Part shown: positions 9,152 through 17,716 of the stretch, in pieces
Layout: each line of letters starts with the position of its first letter
Position numbering within the stretch: the stretch's first letter is position 1
DNA from: Gemmatimonadaceae bacterium
GTDB taxonomy: Bacteria > Gemmatimonadota > Gemmatimonadetes > Gemmatimonadales > Gemmatimonadaceae
Direction of reading: 5' to 3'
DNA: 64,000 bases
NCBI GenBank assembly: GCA_025928185.1
Contig: JAICKA010000003.1
Coordinates: 1-64,000 of the forward strand
Notes under the pieces: generated by a model
Databases searched by the model: none
Told to the model about the DNA's origin: nothing
The model's input: only the letters and a program-made list of their open reading frames with translations
Made by a program: the position numbers and the translations under genes

Positions 9152-11107
9152 ATGGACAGCCGCCAGTACGCGGAGCTCTTCCTCACCGAAAGTCGCGAGC
9201 ACATCGCGGCGGTGAATCGCGCGTTGCTCGAGCTGGAGCGCGACGCGACGAGCGCCGGCGCGCCGGGTGCCGTCGGCGCGATCTTTCGCGCGGTGCACAC
9301 GATCAAGGGCATGGCCGGCACGATGGGCTATACCGTCGTCGCAGAGCTTGCCCACGAGCTGGAAACGGCGCTCGACGGCGTGCGGCGCCAGGAGCTCGCG
9401 ATCGACGGCGGACTGATCGACCTGTTGTTTCGCGCGGCCGACGTGCTCGAGCGGTGCGCGGAAGCCGCCGTCGCCGGTGAGCAAGCCGATCCGGGCGCCG
9501 AGGAGCTGCTGGCGCGCTTGCGCGTGCTGACCGCGCGGACGCCGGATGCGCAGCCGACATCAGGCTCACTCGCGGGTGCAAACCTCGATGCGCCGGGACG
9601 GCTGGTGCGCATCCGCCTCCGTCCAAACACGCCCCTCCGCGGCGTGCGGGCGTACATCGTCGTTCAGGCGCTTGGCGCGATTGGTCAGGTCACGGCCTCG
9701 GATCCGCCGCTCGACGCGCTTCAGGCGGAGAGCTTCGACGACACCTTCGCGCTGCGACTGGTCAGTGCGGCGGACACCACGGAAATCGAGCAGGTCATTC
9801 GCGGCGCGGGCGATGTCGCGGATGTGCAGGTGGTGGCGGAGCGCACGCCGCCGGCGATGGACGCGGTCGTCGCCACATCGCGCGAAGGCTCGCGCATGTC
9901 GTCGACGCCGCCGGCCGATGCCGCCGTTCCGGATGCGCGCGCTGGCGCTGGCCGTCGAAACGTGCGCATCGACGTCAAGCGTCTGGACAATCTGATGAAT
10001 CTGATCGGGGAGCTGGTGGTCGCGCGCGGCCGTTTGACCCAGCTCGCGTCCGAGCTGGGAAGCCCGGCCCTCGAGGAGACGGTGGCCAGCTCGTCGCGGC
10101 TCATCACCGAGTTGCGCGACGAGATTACCGCCAGCCGCATGGTGCCGGCCTCGCAGGTGTTCGATCGGTTTCCGCGGGTGGTGCGCGACGCGGCGCGCGC
10201 GGTCGGCAAACAGGTCGACTTCGTGATCGAGGGCAGCGACATCGAGCTGGATCGCTCGATGCTCGACGAGATCGCCGACGCGCTGGTGCACCTGCTGCGG
10301 AACGCGGTCGACCATGGCATCGAGCGACCCGAGGCGCGCGAGCGCGCCGGCAAGCCGGCGTCCGGCCGAATAGTGCTGAGCGCGGCGCGCGACCGCTCCG
10401 CCGTCGTGATCAAGGTGAGCGACGACGGCAAGGGCATCGATCGCGAGCGCGTGCTGGCGCGCGCGAAGGCAGACGGCCTGGTCGACGAGACGAAGCCCGA
10501 CCTCACCGAGGACGAGCTGCTACGGCTGCTCGCACGGCCGGGCTTCTCGACGGCCGAAAGCGTGACGAACCTGTCGGGCCGCGGTGTGGGCGTGGACGCG
10601 GTGTACACGCGCGTGCGCTCGCTCGGCGGCGCGATGGACATCCGGTCGGTGCCGGGGCAGGGCACGACGATGGTGCTGCGATTGCCGCTCACGCTCGCGA
10701 TCGTGCGCGCGCTGCTGGCGCGCGTGGCCGACGAGACGTACGCGATTCCACTGGCGCACGTGGCGGAAACGGTCGAGCTGGCGCCGGAGACGGTGCGCAC
10801 GATCAAGGGACGGGAAGTGCTGCTCGCTCGCGAGGACGTATTGCCGCTGCTGCGATTGCGGTCGCTGGTCGGACTGCCGGCGTTCGCCGGCGAGGCGAAT
10901 GCGCCGGATGCGGCGCTCGAGCAGGTGGTGGTGATCGACGTGGGCGACCGGCGCGCGGCGCTGGTGATCGACGAGCTCACCGGACAGGACGAGATCGTGG
11001 TGAAGCAGTACGATGCGGTGCGCGACGGGCTGCCGTTCTTCGGCGGCGCGACGCTGCTCGGCGACGGACGCCCGTCGCTCATCGTCGACGTCAGCAGTCT
11101 CCTCTGA
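9152..11107 (+). CDS. cheA: chemotaxis histidine kinase CheA
   Basis: HPt AVHTIKGMAGTMG, P3/P4 LIGELVVARGRL, LRNAVDHGIERPEAR, SGRGVGVDAV, C-terminal CheW-like domain; start refined to ATG 9152. Confidence 0.96.
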   Translation: MDSRQYAELFLTESREHIAAVNRALLELERDATSAGAPGAVGAIFRAVHTIKGMAGTMGYTVVAELAHELETALDGVRRQELAIDGGLIDLLFRAADVLERCAEAAVAGEQADPGAEELLARLRVLTARTPDAQPTSGSLAGANLDAPGRLVRIRLRPNTPLRGVRAYIVVQALGAIGQVTASDPPLDALQAESFDDTFALRLVSAADTTEIEQVIRGAGDVADVQVVAERTPPAMDAVVATSREGSRMSSTPPADAAVPDARAGAGRRNVRIDVKRLDNLMNLIGELVVARGRLTQLASELGSPALEETVASSSRLITELRDEITASRMVPASQVFDRFPRVVRDAARAVGKQVDFVIEGSDIELDRSMLDEIADALVHLLRNAVDHGIERPEARERAGKPASGRIVLSAARDRSAVVIKVSDDGKGIDRERVLARAKADGLVDETKPDLTEDELLRLLARPGFSTAESVTNLSGRGVGVDAVYTRVRSLGGAMDIRSVPGQGTTMVLRLPLTLAIVRALLARVADETYAIPLAHVAETVELAPETVRTIKGREVLLAREDVLPLLRLRSLVGLPAFAGEANAPDAALEQVVVIDVGDRRAALVIDELTGQDEIVVKQYDAVRDGLPFFGGATLLGDGRPSLIVDVSSLL

Positions 11108-11115
11108 GAATCCTC

Positions 11116-11733
11116 ATGAACGACCTCCGCGGCCTCTCCACGAAGCAGCTCGATGCGCTGCGCGAAGTAGCCAACATCGGCGCAGGCCATGCGGCCACCG
11201 CGCTCTCGCAGATGATCGGTGAAACGATCATGATCACCGTCCCGACGATCAGCGTCGCGCGCCTGGAAGAGGTCCCGCCGGCGCTCGCGGCCCCGGACGA
11301 GATAGTGGCCGCGGTGCTGATGCACATGCAGGGCGATCTGTCCGGCCGCACGCTGCTCGTGTTCCCGCAGCGCACGGCGATCCGGCTCGCGCAGCTGCTC
11401 CTCCGGCGCGACCATCCATCCGCGGACTTCGGCGACATGGAACGCTCGGCCATCAAGGAGGCCGGCAACATTCTCAGCTCCGCGTACATGAACGCGCTGA
11501 GCGATTTCATGGGCATGATGCTGCTGCCGTCGCCGCCGGGACTCGCGGTCGACATGTCGGCCGCGGTGCTGACGACGGCGTACCTGCAGTTCGGCACCGA
11601 CAAGGATTACGTGTTCTGCGTCGAGAGCGACTTTCTCGTCAACGACGGCGGCGAGCGGCTGCGCGGATTCTTTCTCCTGCTGCCCGATGCGGAGTCGCTC
11701 CAGGCAATTCTCGAGGCCGTGCACCTCGCGTGA
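11116..11733 (+). CDS. cheC: CheC-type CheY-P phosphatase
   Basis: two (D/S)xxxExxN motifs: DALREVANIG and SAIKEAGNI. Confidence 0.92.
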   Translation: MNDLRGLSTKQLDALREVANIGAGHAATALSQMIGETIMITVPTISVARLEEVPPALAAPDEIVAAVLMHMQGDLSGRTLLVFPQRTAIRLAQLLLRRDHPSADFGDMERSAIKEAGNILSSAYMNALSDFMGMMLLPSPPGLAVDMSAAVLTTAYLQFGTDKDYVFCVESDFLVNDGGERLRGFFLLLPDAESLQAILEAVHLA

Positions 11734-14432
11734 GCGCCGTCCTCACCTCCGAGCGTGATCGGGAGGTTCTCCGTTCCTTTTCCCGGCGGATCGATCCGTC
11801 GGACGCCGGGGCGCACAACAATCTCGGCGTGCTGTACTTCAACAAGGGCCTGTACGAGGACGCCGTCGCCGCCTTCATGAAGGCGCTCGAGCTCGACCCG
11901 AAGATGGAGGTGTCGCAGCGCAACCTCGAGATTGCCTACTTCAACACCGGCTATTACGACACCAGAATTCCAGAGCTCAAAGAGCGGCTGCGCCTCAAGC
12001 CGGACGACCGGGATGCGCGCTGGGAGCTCGGCCGGACCTTCTCGCTGCTCGGCCATCAGGACGAGGCGGTCGAGGCCTTCACCGCGCTGCTTCAGTTCAA
12101 CCCGAACGATGTCGGTGCGCTGCTGCAGCTCGCGCTCGCCGAAAAGCAGTCAGGCGACATCGAGCGGGCGCAGGACTGTCTCGAGCGCGCGCTGCGGCTG
12201 GATCCCGACAGCTCGCTGCTCCAGTTCACGCTCGGCGAGGTCCTCTATCATCGCGGACTGAACGACGAGGCGTTGCGCGCGCTCGAACAGGCGATCGAGC
12301 TCAATCCCGAGAACCACGACGCGCTGTACCTGATGGGCTTCGTGCTCGGCGACATCGGGCGTCACGAAGACGCGCGCGAGGTCACGCGACGCGCAATCAA
12401 GTTGAATCCGGCGCTGTCGCGCGCGCACGCCAATCTCGCCATCGACCCGCAGCGCGTCAGCCGGCCGGACATGGCGACCGTGCCGGAAACGCGGCGCGAA
12501 TTGCAGGTCTCCGGCGAAGGCCAGCTCGCCCACTACAACCTCGGGCTCGCGTTCCGCAGCAAAGGGTACTACGCGGAAGCCATGCGCGAGTACAGCGTCG
12601 CACTCGACCGCGGCGAGGAGCGCGATCTCGTGCTCCAGGCCATGGCCGAGGTGCAGCTGCTGATGCACCACCCCAAGGAAGCGCTGCCGCTGTACGACGA
12701 TCTGCTGCAACGCCAGCCCACGAGCCCCAAGCTGTGGAGCGAGCGCGGCGTCGCGCTGCATCAGGACGGCCGGCTGCCGGACGCGGAGGCGAGCTACCGC
12801 CACGCGCTGGAGATCGAGCCGGCGTACGCGATCGCCCACAACAACCTCGGCGTCGCGCTCTATCATCGTGGCGCATCCGATGAGGCGATCGCGGCTTTTC
12901 GGGCCGCGCTCGAAACGGAGGGCGGGTTCGTCAAGGCGCGACTCAATCTCGCGCTGCTGCTCAGCCGGCGAAAACTGTTTCCGCCGGCGCTCGACGCGTT
13001 CCGACAGGTGCTTGCCACGCAGCCGGAACACCCGGTCGCGTGGAACGGTGTCGGCCTGGTGTTGAGCGAGCTGCGAAAGTACGACGATGCAAGGAATGCC
13101 TTCGCACGATCCATTCAGTCGAAGCCGGACTTCGCCGAAGCGCACTACAACATGAGCTTCACGCTGTCCAACCTCGGCGACTTCGAGGGCGCGTTGCGCG
13201 AGACCAAGCGCGCCCTCGAGCTGGATCCGTACTACGTGGCGCAGAAGTTCGAGCTGGCAATGGACGTCGAGTACGAGGATCCGGATCTCTCCATCCAGCC
13301 CGACCTCGGCGGCGAGCGCGCGGCCGACACGTCGATCGCCGATTTCAACTTCGATCCGAAGTCGCTCGATACGCTGTTCACGCAGCTCACGCCGGTGCTG
13401 TCGATGCCGGCGGTCGGCGCGGCGAAGTCCACGGATTCGTCGCCATTCGCCATGGCAACGGATTACCTATCGAAGGGACTGTACGACCGCGCATCGGCCG
13501 AGATCACGCGCGCGATGGCGCGCGGCAACGCGCGCGCCGAAGGTCTGTCGCTGCACGGCGACGTGTTTGCGCGGCAGGGACTGTACGGCGAAGCGCTCGA
13601 TCGGTATCGCGACGCGCTGCGTCTGGATCCCGAGCTGCACAGTGCGCTCATGGGCGAAGCGTGGTCGCTGGTGCGGCTCGGTCGGGCGGGCGAGGCCCGG
13701 CCGATTGCGCAGCGGCTCGTCAAGAAATCGCCGAACGACGTCGACGCGCTCATGCTCGCAGCGACGACGTGCGCCGAGGGCGGCGATCCGGCGGGCGCGC
13801 TCGCCGCGCTGGATGCCGCACGCCGTGCCGCTCCGATGCGGGCCGACATTCAGCAGAAGATCGGCGACATTGCTCGCTCACTCGGCGACAACGAGGGCGC
13901 GATCGCGGCGTATCGTCACGCGCTGCAGCTCGACCACGATTTCGCGGTCGTGCGGTTCCAGCTCGCCGTGCTGCTCCAGGCGAAAGGCCAGAACGCCGAC
14001 GCCGAACACGAGTTGGTAGCGGCGCTCGACGCCGTGCCGACGTACGGCGAAGCGACGCTGGAGCTGGCGACGCTGCGCCGCCGCCTGGGACGTCCAGCCG
14101 AAGCCATCTCGCTGCTCGTCGAATTGCTGCAACGAGATCCGTATCACTTCGACGCCTTGCTCGCGCTCGGCGAGGCATTGCTGGCCGTCGGCAGAAAGCG
14201 CGACGCGATTCACGCGTTTGCGCGCGTCCTGCGCTTCGACCCGGCGCACGTCGGCGCACTGTTTCACGAAGGCATGGTATTGGCCGAACAGCACCGCTTC
14301 CGCGACGCAATCGAACGCTGGCGGAAAGTGATCGAGCTTGGCCCGACGACGGACTACGCGCACCGCGCCCGGCGCGAGATCCGTACGGCCGGAGATCTAC
14401 AGCGCATCCTCGGCGCACGGGAGAAGAGCTGA
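11730..14432 (+). CDS. large tetratricopeptide repeat protein
   Basis: many TPR units (e.g. AHNNLGVLYFNKGLYEDAVAAFMKALELDP); GTGA overlap with cheC. Confidence 0.93.
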   Translation: MSAVLTSERDREVLRSFSRRIDPSDAGAHNNLGVLYFNKGLYEDAVAAFMKALELDPKMEVSQRNLEIAYFNTGYYDTRIPELKERLRLKPDDRDARWELGRTFSLLGHQDEAVEAFTALLQFNPNDVGALLQLALAEKQSGDIERAQDCLERALRLDPDSSLLQFTLGEVLYHRGLNDEALRALEQAIELNPENHDALYLMGFVLGDIGRHEDAREVTRRAIKLNPALSRAHANLAIDPQRVSRPDMATVPETRRELQVSGEGQLAHYNLGLAFRSKGYYAEAMREYSVALDRGEERDLVLQAMAEVQLLMHHPKEALPLYDDLLQRQPTSPKLWSERGVALHQDGRLPDAEASYRHALEIEPAYAIAHNNLGVALYHRGASDEAIAAFRAALETEGGFVKARLNLALLLSRRKLFPPALDAFRQVLATQPEHPVAWNGVGLVLSELRKYDDARNAFARSIQSKPDFAEAHYNMSFTLSNLGDFEGALRETKRALELDPYYVAQKFELAMDVEYEDPDLSIQPDLGGERAADTSIADFNFDPKSLDTLFTQLTPVLSMPAVGAAKSTDSSPFAMATDYLSKGLYDRASAEITRAMARGNARAEGLSLHGDVFARQGLYGEALDRYRDALRLDPELHSALMGEAWSLVRLGRAGEARPIAQRLVKKSPNDVDALMLAATTCAEGGDPAGALAALDAARRAAPMRADIQQKIGDIARSLGDNEGAIAAYRHALQLDHDFAVVRFQLAVLLQAKGQNADAEHELVAALDAVPTYGEATLELATLRRRLGRPAEAISLLVELLQRDPYHFDALLALGEALLAVGRKRDAIHAFARVLRFDPAHVGALFHEGMVLAEQHRFRDAIERWRKVIELGPTTDYAHRARREIRTAGDLQRILGAREKS

Positions 14433-14435
14433 CGC

Positions 14436-15380
14436 ATGGCGATCGAAGGCCCGCTTCGCGAGCTTGGCATCCACGACGTCTTCCAGCTGCTCGATCTGAG
14501 CCGGAAGACGGGGCTGCTGCGCGTCTCATCCAAGCTCCGCGAGGACGAGGGCGTCGTGTTCTTCGACAGCGGCAGCGTCGTCCAGGCTGCGATTCGCAGC
14601 AAGATGATGCCGATCGAGGCCGTCCTGCTGCAGGCCGGCCGCGTGAGCGAGGCCGACATCGAGGAGGCGCGCGCCCGACAGACGAACGGGCGTGCATCGC
14701 ACCACATCGTCGATCTGCTCGTCGAAATCGGTGCGATCACCACGCGCGAGCTCGAGCGTCAGCTGCGCTTGCAGCTCGAGAGCGTGGTATTCGAGCTCAT
14801 GTCGTGGCGCGAGGGATTCTTTTCGTTCGAGGAACGCGAGCGCGCGGAGCTCCCGCGCGATTCGCGCATCGCCGTCTCGACCGAATCGCTGCTCATGGAG
14901 GGCGCCCGGCGCATCGACGAATGGTCTCGCATCGCGGATCTGATCCCCGACGTCACCGTGATTCCCGAGCTCGCGCCGGTGGAAGCGGATCGCGACGGGG
15001 CGATGCTCGATCTGTTGCCGCACGAATGGCAGGTGTTGACGATGATCGACGGCGATCGCGACCTGCGCGCGATCGCGACGGCGCTGTCGCGCGACGAGTT
15101 CGAGACCGCGAAGATCGCCTACGGTCTGGCGACGACCGGCATCATCAGCGTGCATCCGGCGCCGCCGCCGCCCACGGCACAACCGCAACCGCTCACGCCG
15201 CGCGCGCATCTCGATCTCGCATTCGCCGCGGCTCGCCATGGCGATCTCGTGTCCGCGCGCGCGGGATGGGAGGCGTTCCTCCGGCTGGCACCGCACGATG
15301 GAGCCGCCGCGCGAGCGCGCGAGGCGCTCGAGGCGACGATTCGTCTGCAGCACGCGATCGAGGCGCACGTCAATGAGTGA
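14436..15380 (+). CDS. DUF4388 (PatA N-terminal-like) domain protein
   Basis: MAIEGPLRELGIHDVFQLLDLSRKTGLLRVSS...EGVVFFDSGSVVQA; paralogous to 19648-21267. Confidence 0.82.
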   Translation: MAIEGPLRELGIHDVFQLLDLSRKTGLLRVSSKLREDEGVVFFDSGSVVQAAIRSKMMPIEAVLLQAGRVSEADIEEARARQTNGRASHHIVDLLVEIGAITTRELERQLRLQLESVVFELMSWREGFFSFEERERAELPRDSRIAVSTESLLMEGARRIDEWSRIADLIPDVTVIPELAPVEADRDGAMLDLLPHEWQVLTMIDGDRDLRAIATALSRDEFETAKIAYGLATTGIISVHPAPPPPTAQPQPLTPRAHLDLAFAAARHGDLVSARAGWEAFLRLAPHDGAAARAREALEATIRLQHAIEAHVNE

Positions 15381-16182
15381 CGACATCCACCGCTGGAGCG
15401 ACGAGCTCGCGCGTGATCCGTCGAGTCTCGTCTTCCTGCAGCTCGCCGAGGCGCTTCGTCGCCAGGGACAGCTCGGGGTCGCACTCAAGATTGCGCTGCG
15501 CGGCGTCGAGCGGCACGTGAAGCACGTCGATGCGCACGATCTGGTCGCGCGGATCGCCGTGGATCAACGTGATTTCGATCGCGCCGTTGCCGCATGGGAG
15601 ACGGTGCTCATGCTGCAGCCGGAGCACGTCGGCGCCATGAAGGGACTCGGGTACGTGCATTTCCAGCAGCAGCGATTCGACGACGCGGAGCGGTATCTGA
15701 GCCAGGCCGCCGAAGTGGGCGGAGGTGCGGACGTGACCGCCGCACTCGAGGCCGTGCGGCGTTCGTCGGGCGGTGTGCCGATCGCCGAAGTCGAAGGCGT
15801 GCCGTTGTCCGACGCGCACCGCTTGTTCGCCGATCTGTTGATCGACGAAGGACAGACCGCGATGCTGCTCGACGGAAATGGCTACGTGCTCGCTGGATTG
15901 TACCTCGACTCGACGGGCCACGATGTGGCGCAGGAGATCGGCGCGCAGCTGAGCGGCATCTCGGACGAAGTCGTGCGGTCCACCCGGCATCTCGACCTGG
16001 GAGACTGGCGCTCGATCGTGTTCGAGACGAACGCCGCGGTCATCGCGATGGCGCCGGCCACGGACAGCAGCCTGCTCGTCGTCGCCGCCTCGCGGGCCAC
16101 GCCACTCGGCCTGCTTCGGCGGCTGCTGGACCGGTGCGCCGAGCGGGCCGCGGGCTGGTTGAGCGACGGAGGCGGCCGGTGA
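15373..16182 (+). CDS. TPR protein with C-terminal Roadblock/LC7-like domain
   Basis: N-terminal TPR helices; C-terminal 'TAMLLDGNGYVLAGLYLDSTGHDVAQEIGAQLSGISDEV' typical of Roadblock folds; start refined to ATG 15373. Confidence 0.75.
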   Translation: MSDDIHRWSDELARDPSSLVFLQLAEALRRQGQLGVALKIALRGVERHVKHVDAHDLVARIAVDQRDFDRAVAAWETVLMLQPEHVGAMKGLGYVHFQQQRFDDAERYLSQAAEVGGGADVTAALEAVRRSSGGVPIAEVEGVPLSDAHRLFADLLIDEGQTAMLLDGNGYVLAGLYLDSTGHDVAQEIGAQLSGISDEVVRSTRHLDLGDWRSIVFETNAAVIAMAPATDSSLLVVAASRATPLGLLRRLLDRCAERAAGWLSDGGGR

Positions 16183-16529
16183 GCGCGCCATTCGGGACCG
16201 TACTCGAAACATTGACCCGCCAGCGTGGCGTGCGGGCGAGCTTGATCGTCTCTGAGAGCGACGGACTGGTGGTCGATTCCAATCTCCGGTTCGGCCAGGA
16301 CGGCGCACGCGTGGCGGCGCTGGCCGCGTCGATGTACCGCAAGGCGCGGTTGTCGGCGGGGGCAGCCCACCTCGGCGCCGTCGCCTTTCTGCAACTGGAC
16401 GCCGAGCGTGGACGCATCTGCGCGGTCGGCGGCCGCAGTGATCTCGTGATTGTCGTCGTCTCCGATGCGTCGGCCAACGTGGGATTGATACGCGTGGAAC
16501 TGCTCAAGGCACTGGAGTCGCTCGCATGA
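16179..16529 (+). CDS. Roadblock/LC7 domain protein (MglB-like candidate)
   Basis: VLETLTRQRGVRASLIVSESDGLVVDSNLRFGQDGARVAALAASMYRKA; GTGA overlap start. Confidence 0.78.
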   Translation: MSAPFGTVLETLTRQRGVRASLIVSESDGLVVDSNLRFGQDGARVAALAASMYRKARLSAGAAHLGAVAFLQLDAERGRICAVGGRSDLVIVVVSDASANVGLIRVELLKALESLA

Positions 16530-17008
16530 TCATCGCGTCCGTCGAACCGTGGATCGAAGCGCCGCTGCGCCGGTACGTCGATGACGCCCGGGCGCGCATC
16601 GCGCTGCTGCTGCATCCGTCCGGGCAGGTCGTGGCCCAGGCGGGATTCACGCGCGCGGTGGACGTGATGACGGCGTGCGCGCTGGCGGCGGCAGTCCACG
16701 CGACGGCGGGCGAGCTTGGACGCCAGCTCGATGGACGCCCGTTCCGGGCGCTGCACCACGCCGGCGTCGAGCAACAGTTTCACCTCGCTGTGACCGAGAC
16801 CGCGCGTGGGGCCTACATTTGTCTCACCGTCTTCGATCAGGAGAGCTCACTCGGGCTCGTCCAGATGTATTTCGAAGAGTTATGCCGCGAGCTCGCCGCG
16901 GCGGCGCCGCCGCTGGCCAGTCTTCGCGCACCGGCGCTCGGTCTGGATTTCGAGCGCGATCTGAACGCGAATCTCGCCGCGATGTTTGGGCGAGAGGAGA
17001 GAGGATAG
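16526..17008 (+). CDS. Roadblock/LC7-like protein
   Basis: size, position, and 'RIALLLHPSGQVVAQAGFTRAVDVMTACALAAAVHATAGELGRQL'; ATGA overlap with the upstream gene. Confidence 0.62.
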   Translation: MIIASVEPWIEAPLRRYVDDARARIALLLHPSGQVVAQAGFTRAVDVMTACALAAAVHATAGELGRQLDGRPFRALHHAGVEQQFHLAVTETARGAYICLTVFDQESSLGLVQMYFEELCRELAAAAPPLASLRAPALGLDFERDLNANLAAMFGREERG

Positions 17009-17092
17009 AGGGGAGAGGATACAACCCTCTCGCTCACTACTCACTTCTCATGACTCTCTCTCCTCTCTCCTCTCTCCACTCTCCTCTCTCAT
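16991..17092. repeat. GA-rich / CT-rich imperfect inverted element
   Basis: left arm GAGAGGAGAGAGGATAGAGGGGAGAGGAT (16992-17020) is largely complementary to right arm TCTCTCCTCTCTCCTCTCTCCACTCTCCTCTCTC (17057-17090). Confidence 0.75.
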
Positions 17093-17095
17093 AAA

Positions 17096-17713
17096 GTGTC
17101 CCTCGTCAACTACGCCACCCGCGAGATTACGTGCAAGATCGTCTACTACGGACCTGGTCGGTCCGGAAAGACGACGAACTTGCATTACATCTACGGGCAG
17201 GTGCCGGAGGACCGGCGAGGGAAGATGGTGTCGCTCGCCACCCAGACGGATCGCACGCTGTTCTTCGATTTTCTGCCGCTCGACCTCGGCACGATCTCCG
17301 GCTTCACTACGAAGTTCCAGCTCTACACCGTGCCGGGCCAGGTGTATTACCAGACGACGCGCAAGCTCGTGCTGCAGGGAACCGACGGCGTCGTGTTCGT
17401 GGCCGACAGCCAGGCGCGCCAACTCGAGGAGAACATCGAGAGCTTCCAGGACCTGCACGCCAATCTCGCCGAGCAGGGCGTCGATGCTCGCACCGTGCCG
17501 CTCGTGATCCAGTACAACAAGCAGGACCTGCCGCAGGATCTGATTCTCAGCGCCCACGAATTGTCGGAGGCGCTCAACTTCCGCGGCGTTCCCGAATTCT
17601 CGGCCGATGCGCTGCATGGTCCAGGCGTGTTCGAGACCCTGCGCGCGATCTCGGAGCTCGTGCTCAAGCGGCTGAGCGCGGGCGCGGCGCCGAGCGCGGC
17701 GGCGGTGCGCTGA
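17096..17713 (+). CDS. MglA-like small Ras-family GTPase
   Basis: YYGPGRSGKTTNLHYIYGQVP, LATQTDRTLFFDFLPLDLG, YTVPGQVYYQTTRKLVLQGTDGVVFVADSQ, IQYNKQDLP; GTG start. Confidence 0.95.
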   Translation: MSLVNYATREITCKIVYYGPGRSGKTTNLHYIYGQVPEDRRGKMVSLATQTDRTLFFDFLPLDLGTISGFTTKFQLYTVPGQVYYQTTRKLVLQGTDGVVFVADSQARQLEENIESFQDLHANLAEQGVDARTVPLVIQYNKQDLPQDLILSAHELSEALNFRGVPEFSADALHGPGVFETLRAISELVLKRLSAGAAPSAAAVR

Positions 17714-17716
17714 GCC

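Noticed and set aside
9721-11724. 667-aa minus-strand ORF opposite cheA/cheC
   Set aside because: Ser/Arg/Thr-rich antisense artefact; both cheA and cheC on the plus strand have full catalytic motifs.
13040-15376. 778-aa plus-strand ORF overlapping the TPR and DUF4388 genes
   Set aside because: Arg-rich out-of-frame translation of recognised genes; GC-skewed codon artefact.
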